Assembly (NCBI RefSeq): GCF_963259705.1
Contig: NC_081844.1
Span: 37,327,341 to 37,391,340 of the forward strand
Source of the DNA: Myotis daubentonii
Lineage: Eukaryota; Chordata; Mammalia; Chiroptera; Vespertilionidae
Direction of reading: 5' to 3'
Length of the DNA: 64,000 bases
A program made the position numbers and the translations under genes. The notes under the pieces were generated by a model that saw only the letters and a list, made by a program, of their open reading frames with translations, was not told where the DNA came from and did no database searches. How positions within the stretch are numbered: the stretch's first letter is position 1; every line of letters starts with the position of its first letter. Shown here piece by piece: positions 55,753 to 64,000 of the stretch.

Positions 55753-56007
55753 ACATGTTCATAACCAGTAGTGTGATTTTGAGGGGGTCTAAGGAAATGA
55801 TATCGATTTTATATAAATATTCATGTTCCAAAGTATCTTTGCAGCCTAAGATGTGAGATGAAAAATTAAATACAACCTAAGTATCCAACAATAGGGGAAT
55901 TATTTAGTGAGTCACATTGTAGTTATATGTCAGGATGCCAGCCACATCAACCATCCCTTGTGTGGGACACTGCTCAGCTCACAGTCTCTGGAGTTGTTTC
56001 ATGTATA

Positions 56008-56138
56008 CAGGGTGTCCCTCAAAAATTTATAGACACTTTAACAGCTGGTTCTATAACATTTTGAAAATGAAATGTATTTTAACAAGCACTGCCTTTATAA
56101 TTATTCAAAGTGTGTATACAGTTTTTTTTAACACCCTG
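56008..56138. mobile_element. Second mariner-type MITE family, 131 bp
   Basis: Ends CAGGGTGTCCCTCAAAAA and TTTTTTTAACACCCTG are inverted repeats, flanked by TA at 56006-56007 and 56139-56140. Unlike the CAGGGTGGGGCAAAAG family of the other two MITEs. It encodes nothing. Confidence 0.85.
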
Positions 56139-56153
56139 TAGAAGTCCCCTCTC

Positions 56154-56362
56154 ACCCTGGCTGGTGTGGCTCAGTTGGTGGTCATCATCTGGTGCACTGA
56201 AAGGTTATGGGTTTGATTCCCAGTCAGGGCACATGCCCAGGTTTCAGTTTTGATCCCCACTGGGGCGGGGGGAGGGGGGGAAAGGCATGCAGCCGATTGA
56301 TGTTACATTCTCAGATCGATGTTCCTCTAAAAAAATCAATAGCTATTCTTAAAAAAAGAAAA
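56154..56362 (+). mobile_element. Ves-type SINE
   Basis: Head CCTGGCTGGTGTGGCTCAGT, B-box-like GGTTTGATTCCC, A-rich tail. Flanks AAGTCCCCTCTC and AAGTCCTTTCTT form an imperfect duplication. It starts 16 bp from the mariner MITE. Confidence 0.88.
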
Positions 56363-56779
56363 AAGTCCTTTCTTCTACTACATGAACCTCCTTACCAGGC
56401 CACAGCTGACTAGATGAGGTATGCAGTCAATTCATAGGAAACCCACGAACACTGACGTATGCCAGCCTGAAAGCTGGGCAAGGCGTGGGATGACGGTGAT
56501 CAGCTGCACTGATCAGAGTCTCCCTCGTGGCAGTTTGTGCCAGGAAGTAGAGAGCAGCCACCAGTTAGTAGAGAGGGGTTTGTAAAGTATGTTCTCCAAG
56601 TTCTGTTTGTGATGGTCTCACCTTGAAAGTAAGGAAAAGGCAGGAGGGAGAGAAGTTGCAGCGAGAGAGGGCATTCCCACAGAACATTGTTATCATTATC
56701 TCTCCCTGGAGAAAGAGAAGTAAAACCAACCAATGTTCGGAAGTTTTTTTACATTTTTATTTCAATTTTTTACTTAAGA
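56363..56779. other. Unannotated flank
   Basis: Nothing recognised. Confidence 0.3.
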
Positions 56780-57000
56780 TAAAAGTAAAAGTAAACCTAT
56801 GTGTGATCCAGCAATCTCACTCCTAGGTATTTACCCAAGAAAAAATAAAATGTCCTTTTACAAAAACATGTGTACAATTTATAGCCGCTTTATTCACAAC
56901 AAGCCAAATTTTATCAACTGGTAAATAGATAAGCAACCCCCTGTATTCTTGCAATGGGATGCTAGTCAGCAATGGAGACGATGTGCCAAGAGAAGGGATA
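56780..57000 (+). repeat. L1M ORF2 fragment
   Basis: CCAGCAATCTCACTCCTAGG, TATTTACCCAAGAAAAAATA and CTTGCAATGGGATGCTAGTC recall the end of L1 ORF2. Decayed. Confidence 0.65.
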
Positions 57001-59575
57001 CTGTGACAGTGCGTGGTGAGGCTCGTTAAGGTAGGGTGTGGGCGGGCATCCTGCTGAGGAGATCCTGCTGGGGTCCTGGAGCTGCTCTGGGTCCGAGTGA
57101 ACTTGCTTTGGACCCTGAGAGCCATCTCAATCCCTCACTTCTGCAGGGTCCAGTCATTTGCTTTTCTTTCCCCTTTAGTCTTATTTCCTTATGACCTGGT
57201 GGTCTCCTTATAATACACGTCCTATTATTTGAGGTAACTCAAGTGAGCATTGGTTCTTAAAACCAAAAGAGTGGATCAACACACACGGGGTGGTGCTTAC
57301 GTTTGCAAAGGCAGAAAATCAGAGTAGCAAGTTGTACCTACGTTTGATCATCCATAGTTCATGTAATTTTTAAAAACAATGCATTGACGAAAAGTCTAGA
57401 CGGGAATACCTGAATCACTACCTAAGGTCATTTCTCATTGGTAAGCTTATGGTCATTTTTTAAATCTTCCTAATGCTTTAAATTTTTTTTCCCTCCTGAT
57501 TATGGTTTACTTGTTTCTGCTTCTTTACACACCAGGTAACTGTGGAGGCTATGCCAGGCTTTCTGTGTTACATTGTTGGGTGCTGCAGGCTTTTTTAGTC
57601 CTTTTTTAAGTACTTTGTTGTGGGATCCAATTAAGTCCCTTGGGAACAATTTGATCTTTTTGAGACTGTGTGCCCCCAACAGTCTTTCAGTTTAGGTGGC
57701 GCTCCCAGGGCAGCACTCCTCTGAGGATTCTGTCCCATGCTCTGTGTGATCAGGTTCTTTCTGCTCAGGAGACACAGTTATTCTTGGCTGCACAAGCAAG
57801 CTCGGGGATTTTTCTTCCTCTCAGTGGTTCTTTCCGGTGGTCTCTGTACATGTGTCCCTTGGTCAGCAATCCCTGGGAGGCTGGAGGGGACCCTCTGCTG
57901 TGGTTCTTGCCCCCTGACTCACAGCCCTGCAGGTCCCAGCTACCTCGATCTTTGTCTCCTCAGCCCCTGGAGACCTCTGGGTTCTGTTCAGACTCCGCCT
58001 CCGGGGCTGCTGCCTGGAAACCCTCTCCAGAAGGAAAGAAGGGCACTAAGAGTTCATCTCATCTCCGCCCCCTCTCTCAGGGGTCACAGGTCTTCACTGC
58101 CTACTGCCAAGTGTCTGAAAACCACTATTTTGTATATCTTGTCCAGTGTCATAGTTGTTTAAAATGGATGGGTAAATCCGATCCATTATCCCATTGTGGC
58201 CGGAAGCAGATGTTCCTAATACTTTCTGAATGTTTCCAAGTTTCTACAATTTGTGTACCAGCTGTGTATACCTACAAAAGTCAAGTCCTTTAAAAGTAAA
58301 ATGGTCCTATACAGTAACTCGAAAGTTAGAAACATGAGAAAGTTTTAAGCCAACAAAGCAGATTTTACCTTCAAATCAATTTTTCACTAGTGACGACAGA
58401 TAAACCTGAAATGACAGAGAGTAGAAAATTAAAAAACAAAACAAACCACCACCAAAACCAACTGTGAACATTTCAAAGAACATTTTGAATTTCGGTAGAG
58501 CCGTGTATAGCGTGGTGGTTGCGGGAGGGGGGCCTGGAAGCAGACAGAAAGGAAGGGAGAGCTTCGCTTCCTCATGTAGCTAAAGCTCATTCTGCCTTGG
58601 CTGTTTGCTGGGGGGCCTTCGTCCCATCTTCCCCACCGACCTTGGGGATATTTCTCTAACTTGCCTACGGAGAATGGACATGACCCTTGGAGTCTGCTTT
58701 TGTCAGTTCTCAGGGGACCTGTGTCTGTCATTAACTCCCCAAATAAGCCCATCTAGTTGCTGTTACACAGAGAATGGAAGACTCGTGACCTCCTGGAGGA
58801 TTTCTCCTGCGTTCCTTTGTCAGGCCTCAGGAGGAACAGGCTGAGAAGCACCTGCCCACTAGGAGATGCAATGCACTGGAAATGGATACTTGATGGGATA
58901 CCTCGCTGAGATTGACCTACGCATTCCCTGGGGGGAGAGTATCCGGTTTTGCTAGGTTGTTTGCCCTGCAGGCTGCTTTAAACCTGACCCGGTTTCTGCT
59001 GCTTATGTCTCTGCGTCAGGAGAACGTGTCAGTGATACTTTTCTTTCAAGTTGACACGTACAGTTAACACCAACTCAGGACTCGAGTCTTCTAGGCCTCC
59101 TGGTATAGTTCTCCTTGTCCTCGCTTTTTATGTTATAGAAGCTCAAATAGGAAGACAAAACCCAGCCAAGAGCAGTGTGAAGGGAGGCTCTGTATTGGCT
59201 CCAGTCCAGAAATGCCTTCTGGCTTCCCTGCAGCAGGTCCAGCCTCAGCTTCCTCCTGTTTATACGGCCCATCCAGACGGTGTGACTTCAAGCTTCAGCT
59301 TTCACAGGTTCTGTCCAGCGCCACAATGGAAAATCACGCCTAGAGACCCAATTCAGAGAATGATGTCCAAGGAAAAACTCCGGTTTCTTCTCTACCTTAC
59401 AACTGTTTTCTGTATCGTCTTAGGTTATTAGCCTCCTCGAGCTTTTGAGCAAGGTGGTCAAACGTTAGTTGCTTATATCTTGAGATGTTTTCAGGGTGGC
59501 AGGTGGTAGGGGGAGGCTGGAGGGGGATGTGGACAGGGAGGTTCCTGCAAAGGGAACAAACAAAAACAGGGAGGG
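57001..59575. other. Upstream flank without a recognised gene
   Basis: About 2.6 kb of moderate GC content. The 207-codon frame at 57670-58293 and the 126-codon frame at 59051-59431 have no motif, signal or splice support that I can see. The TTTTGTATATCTTGTCCAGT stretch near 58129 and what follows resemble an old dispersed repeat. Confidence 0.35.
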
Positions 59576-59780
59576 CTCGGCCGGTGTGGCTCAGTGGTTG
59601 AGGTCATAGTTAGATTTCAAGTCAGGGCACTTCTGGTTGCGGGCTCGATCCCCAGTGGGGGCTGCAGGAAGCAGCCGATCAATGATCCCTTCTCATCATT
59701 GATGTTTCTATCTGAAACATTGATGTTTCTCTTTCCTCTCCCTTCCTCTCTGAAATCAATAAATGTATATTAAAAAAACA
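59576..59780 (+). mobile_element. Ves-type SINE
   Basis: Head GGCCGGTGTGGCTCAGTGGT, then GGGGGCTGCAGGAAGCAGCC and TCTCATCATTGATGTTTC. Flanks AAACAGGGAGGG and CAACAGGGTGGG form an imperfect duplication. Confidence 0.88.
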
Positions 59781-60084
59781 CAACAGGGTGGGAGTTGGGG
59801 TGATGAAAGGAGGATGGGGTGGAAGCTGACTTTGCCATCTCCTTGGGAGGGTCTCCAGACCTGAGCTGCTGGCTGAGGCCCCCCGTCCTGAGAGCAGGAA
59901 AACATCATGTCAGGCGGGGACTCTGCCTTGGCCATTATGAGTGACCATTCTGGAACCACCTATGGAGGTTTCTCAAGCTTCACTATTGATTCTCCTTGCC
60001 CCTTTCTAGAATCTTCTTTCCTGCTTCTGCTGCCCATGGAGCATTTGGTGTAGTCTCTCCTCCCTGCGGTGATTTTCCTGGTGC
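59781..60084. other. Unannotated flank
   Basis: Nothing recognised. Confidence 0.3.
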
Positions 60085-60195
60085 AGTAATTAACAGAGTG
60101 AGCTCCGGAGTTAGAGAGTTCAAATCCGGCTGTGACAGCTGCAGGTTATGTCCCCTCTCTCTCCTTTCCGCTGTCCCGTGATGTTGCTGTGAGGA
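60085..60195 (+). repeat. MIR fragment
   Basis: GTGAGCTCCGGAGTTAGAGA, TTCAAATCCGGCTGTGACAG, CTGTGAGGATTACCCAGAA. Confidence 0.65.
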
Positions 60196-60329
60196 TTACC
60201 CAGAAACACACGGGACACACAGTATGATGGCGGTAGTGCTATAACGCTGTGAGCGGCCACTCCTGTGTGTCCTGGGAATACGGGCAGCTCTTGGGGCCGA
60301 ATCTGCCCCATCCTTATTCTTCACGTCCC

Positions 60330-60560
60330 TCTTTCATTTCCTTCTGCCACTTACCAACTGCTGACCTTGGGCAGGTAACGAAATGTTCCATGCTCCACTT
60401 TCCACATCTGTCTGTCTGATCAGGGAAACAATGGTACCTGCTTCCAAGGGTTGTGATGCTAGTTAAAAGGAAGCCATTTAATGAATGTTCTAAATGAAGC
60501 CCTAAATATTTCAGGACAGTGCCTGGCACGGAGAAGGAACTCACGAATGGTGATTTATAT
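60330..60560 (+). repeat. MIR
   Basis: TGCCACTTACCAACTGCTGA, CCTTGGGCAGGTAACGAAAT, GACAGTGCCTGGCACGGAGA: a fairly complete MIR 3' half. Confidence 0.75.
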
Positions 60561-60724
60561 TTGAGTGCAAACTGTTTTGTTTTTAACTGCGCCATGGCCA
60601 TCTTGATCTGTCCAGGAGTGATCTCAGTGTAGGTAACAGATGAGAGAGATTCCTGGGGCAGGGAGACTCCTTTGGACATTGAACCTGTCAGAATTGTAGA
60701 CCTGGTAAGCCACTAGCTGGAGTC

Positions 60725-60830
60725 ACAGCTTTGACCCCAGCTACATAGTTGTGTAGTAATAAGATGTGATTTTAATTTGCATTTCCCTGATAGCTAATGA
60801 TGTTGAGGACAAGGTAGTGAAGACGAGGCC
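60725..60830 (-). repeat. L1 ORF2 fragment
   Basis: TTTGCATTTCCCTGATAGCT then AATGATGTTGAGGAC, the reverse of an L1 ORF2 region also present at 62730-62800. Confidence 0.55.
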
Positions 60831-60954
60831 ATGATCATGGAACACAAATACTCACATTGGGGGTATTTTAAGGAAATCTCTGTAAGTCCTTTAGAGCATT
60901 TTTGACTTACATAGAGTTCATTCATATTTAATCCATTAAAAAACACTAGTTATG

Positions 60955-61158
60955 CCCAGCCAGTGTGGCTCAGTGGTAGAGCATCAACCTATGAACCAGG
61001 AGGTCATTGTTCAATTCCTGGTCAGGGCACATGCCCGGTTGTGGGCTCAATCCCTAGTGTGGGGCATTCAGGAGGCAGCTGATCAATGATTCTCTCTCAT
61101 CATTGACATTTCTATCTCTCTCTTCCTCTCTTAAATTAATAAAAATATATTGGGAAAG
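60955..61158 (+). mobile_element. Ves-type SINE
   Basis: Head CAGTGTGGCTCAGTGGTAGA, B-box-like GTTCAATTCCTG. Flanks AAAACACTAGTTATG (60940-60954) and AAAACTTAGTTATG (61159-61172) form the target duplication. Confidence 0.92.
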
Positions 61159-61243
61159 AAAACTTAGTTATGAGTGATATTGTTATGTAAATAATATCAT
61201 TTGCAACACAGTGGGTGCCCCATTGTTTAAAAATCTCACTTTT

Positions 61244-61470
61244 GCCGAAATCGGTTTGGCTCAGTGGATAGGATAGAGCGTTGGCCTGGGGACTGAAGGG
61301 TCCCAGGTTCGATTCCGGTCAAGGGCATGTACCTGGGTTGCGGGCACATCCCCAGTGGGAGATGTGCAGGAGGCAGCTGATCGATGCTTCTCTCTCATTG
61401 ATGTTTCTAACTCTCTATCTCTCTCCCTTCCTCTCTGTAAAAAATCAATAAAATATATATTTTAAAAAAT
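61244..61470 (+). mobile_element. Ves-type SINE, recent
   Basis: Head GGTTTGGCTCAGTGGATAG, with a 6-bp internal duplication (GGATAGGATAGAGCG) just after the A box. B-box GGTTCGATTCC. Exact 15-bp target duplication AAAAATCTCACTTTT at 61229-61243 and 61471-61485. Confidence 0.96.
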
Positions 61471-61485
61471 AAAAATCTCACTTTT

Positions 61486-62389
61486 AAAAAGAAAAAGAGT
61501 ATATATAATAGTCTACATATATATATACATATGCAGTTAGCATATGCATGGAAAAATTTGGGGGAGACTATATTCCAAACTGTTAATACTGGCATTTTCA
61601 GTGGATTGGGGAAAGGAATTACAAAAGACTATTTTATGCAATATATATTTCTAAATTGTCAGAACTTTAAAGTCATAATAACATGTTACGTCTTTATTAC
61701 ATCAGAATAGTTTAAATATGTATATTCCATTTATTAATATGTAAAAAGGGGGGTGTGCATGCTCTCTTTAAAAGTATTGTCTTGTATGTGAAACAGACAT
61801 CAGTATCTGGCCTGGAAGTTTAACTCCATCCATCCACTCTACCCCAGGCATGCTGGAAACCTGCGGTGAGCGCAGACTGAGGCAGAAATATAGGAGTGGG
61901 AACCAGCTGACTGTGGTTGGGGCCCTCTGTGGATGCCCTTGCTTCATGCACGAGCTTCCTGTTTGCAGCAGCTCTGCTCACCCGGAGTCCACATGACTTC
62001 ACACTCCCCTCAGCTTTGATTCTCTCTGACTTTCCAGCTTCTACATCTGAACATGTGTCTTTTAGGGATCTTTGGCCTCTAAACTTCCACTTCTTGGTCA
62101 TGGTTTGACTTTCTTTGGTGTTCTGGCCCTGATTTCTTAATTATCTCTCCCGGCCCAGGCTTTCAGGCACCAGGAGCACCTCGCTAGCTCAGTGTAAGCA
62201 GCCCTGCCTGGCACGGCCTATGACACAACTCTACGGAAATTTCTAGATAGCTAAGAGGGGAGCTCTGAAGAAGTTAGTAATATGACTTGAAACTCCCTTC
62301 TGATTAAGATGACAACCGCAGTATTTTCAGGCAGACCAGTGATCTGTGGCCTTGGTTTTCATAGATTTGTCCAAGTTGTTGCACGTATG
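61486..62389. other. Unannotated flank
   Basis: About 0.9 kb, nothing recognised. The frames at 61820-62108 on both strands lack motifs. Confidence 0.3.
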
Positions 62390-62810
62390 GACAGTCTGTA
62401 CCTTTTTTATTGCTGAGTAGTATTCCAAGGTATAGATGTATCACTGTTTAACCATTCACCTGTTGAAGGATTATTGGGCTGTCCATTTTTTGACTATTAC
62501 TACACATTGTTGTATAAGCTTTTGTGTGAACATAAATATCCATTTCCTTGGGATAAATACCCAATAGTGCAATTGCTGAGTCATTAGGTAATTGCATGTT
62601 AAGATTTGTAAAAAAAACAAACACAAAGAAATGTGTTCTAGAGTGGCTGTACCATTTCACTTTCCCTTCCACAATGTATGTGGTCTTGTGTTCTGCATCC
62701 TCTCCAGCACTTGGTGTTGTCACAATTTTTTAGTTGTGTAGCGTTAAGATGTGATTTTACTTTGCATTTCCCTGATGGCTAATGATGTTGAACATCTTTT
62801 CATGTGTTTT
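62390..62810 (-). repeat. L1M ORF2 fragment, inverted
   Basis: Read on minus it gives LLGIYPKEMDIYVHTKAYTT-like L1 ORF2 text (62448-62600), preceded by the region around TTTGCATTTCCCTGATGGCT. Broken by stops and the A-rich run at 62610. Confidence 0.75.
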
Positions 62811-62814
62811 ATTT

Positions 62815-63418
62815 GCCATACTTTCATAATTTCACTTATCTATGGCCGACCATGGTCTGAAAATATTAAATGGAAAATTACAGAAAGGAATTGGTAAGTT
62901 TTAAATTGCATGCCGTTCTGAGTAGCGTGAGGAAATCTTGTGTTGTCCTGCTCTGTTACACTTGGGACGTGAATCATTGCTTTGTCCAGTGTCTGCACGC
63001 TGTATATGCTGCCTGTCCATTAGTCATTTAGTAGCCAGCAGGGTTATCAGATCGACTGTCACAGTATTGCATTGCTGGTGTTCAACTAACCCTTGATAAT
63101 GACCCCAAAGGGCATGAGTAGTGATGCTGGCAATTTGGATGTGCCAAAGAAGCCATTCAGTGCTTAAAGAGTGAAAAGTTGAAAGTTCTTGACTTAATAA
63201 GGGAGAAGAAAAAATCGAATGCTGAGGTTGCTAGGATCTATGGTAAGAACACATCTTTTATCCATGAAATTGCCTAAATTATTAATTTAACTTCATCCTA
63301 GGTATATATGTGTAGGAAAAATATATAGTATATATAGGGTTTGGTACTATTCTCGGTTTCAGGCATCCCCTGGGGACCTTGGAACGTATCCGCCTTGGAT
63401 AAGTGAGGATTACTATAT
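62815..63418 (+). mobile_element. Tigger (pogo-type) deletion derivative
   Basis: The left part follows Tigger text: GACCATGGTCTGAAAATATT, GCCGTTCTGAGTAGCGTGAG, GGTTATCAGATCGACTGTCA. A decayed start of the transposase frame follows near 63098 (ATGACCCCAAAGGGCATG, with GTTGCTAGGATCTATGGTAA later). The right end is CTTGGAACGTATCCGCCTTG then GATAAGTGAGGATTACTA. The bulk of the transposase is deleted and the frame is broken by a TAA within the first 30 codons. Confidence 0.85.
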
Positions 63419-64000
63419 CCTCTTCGGGAAAATATCTGTTCAGGGCTTTTGTTCATACTTAACCATTTTTAAAAAGTTAATTCTATTCATAGAAAGTTCA
63501 GCCATATGACTCACAGAGCTGTAGAAAGCACCATTTTACACATTTTAGCAGCTTGTTGGGGTGTTAAAAAGATTTATGCTGTGCCCTGCCCTCCAGCTTA
63601 TTCCTCCATCAAACAATTAAAGGTATACTGCACTGATGGGGGCCAGGTTTCAAGATACCAATTGGACCACAGTTTCTCGTGGCCAAGGTCACTGTGTGCG
63701 GTGAAAGTCATATGCCATACACTTGAATGTGGCGTTCTCTCTGGTGGCAGAAGGAACGGGCTGCACCAGGGTCCTCTGTGTGGGGTGGGCTTGCCCATCT
63801 GGTTCTCTCTCTTCCTCTCTGCATATACCATGTGGCGGCCTTAGAGGTCTTCAGCCAGCTGGGGGAGGAATTAGACATTGAGTTTTCTCTCTAGCTTCTT
63901 CTCACCTTATTTGCTTTGAGTTTTTCCCTACCTGGCCCCTACCCAAACCTTTGATTGCCCATCTGCATTCAGGCTCTGTGAGTACATAGCCTCTTCTCCA
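63419..64000. other. Unannotated flank to window end
   Basis: Complementary open frames at 63506-63844 on the two strands, with no motif. Nothing recognised. Confidence 0.3.

Noticed and set aside
57670..58293. 207-codon plus-strand frame upstream of PINX1
   Set aside because: No motif, low-complexity or repeat-like parts, no splice structure. Part of the DNA resembles an old dispersed repeat.

Overview
This is a mammalian, and almost certainly vesper-bat (vespertilionid or close relative), genomic window. The case rests on its transposons: HeliBat-type Helitrons (5' TCCTATATAATAAAAG-like ends, 3' palindrome GTGCAC...GTGCAC followed by CTAG), at least thirteen tRNA-derived Ves-type SINEs, four hAT elements of the SPIN type, and short Tc1/mariner MITEs. 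These lie on the usual placental background of L1, L2, MIR, MER5 and Tigger relics.

The one host gene I can prove is PINX1 (PIN2/TERF1-interacting telomerase inhibitor 1), on the minus strand. Six coding exons were found by splice sites, phase and protein match: 52888-52906, 50338-50447, 48490-48582, 46862-46940, 43366-43458 and 37241-37317. They join into exactly 157 codons with no frame break, covering the N-terminus and the whole G-patch. The last large coding exon, which carries the telomerase-inhibitory C-terminus, is not in the window, so positions 1-37240 are read as the large last intron. The CpG-rich promoter is at about 52480-53130, with a palindromic CRE and GC boxes. Positions 53130-64000 are upstream flank in which I recognise no gene.

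Layout: 1-189 is the end of an LTR. 4.7-10.3 kb holds two convergent, nearly identical composite Helitrons with 47-bp minisatellites, the first inserted inside a mariner MITE. 13.9-14.3 kb is a short Helitron with a palindromic pair of CTCF-like motifs. 18.1-20.07 kb is a 5'-truncated L1 with a decayed ORF2. 22-25 kb is a nest of L1M, SPIN and SINEs. 25-37 kb is mostly old, unremarkable intron. 37.2-52.9 kb is the PINX1 exon block. 53-64 kb is an upstream flank rich in Ves SINEs, with a Tigger relic at 62.8-63.4 kb.

The most unusual structure is the composite Helitron. Two Helitron ends are fused head-to-tail, the inner 3' hairpin has lost one arm, and the same junction occurs in both copies, so the fusion appears to have moved as a unit.
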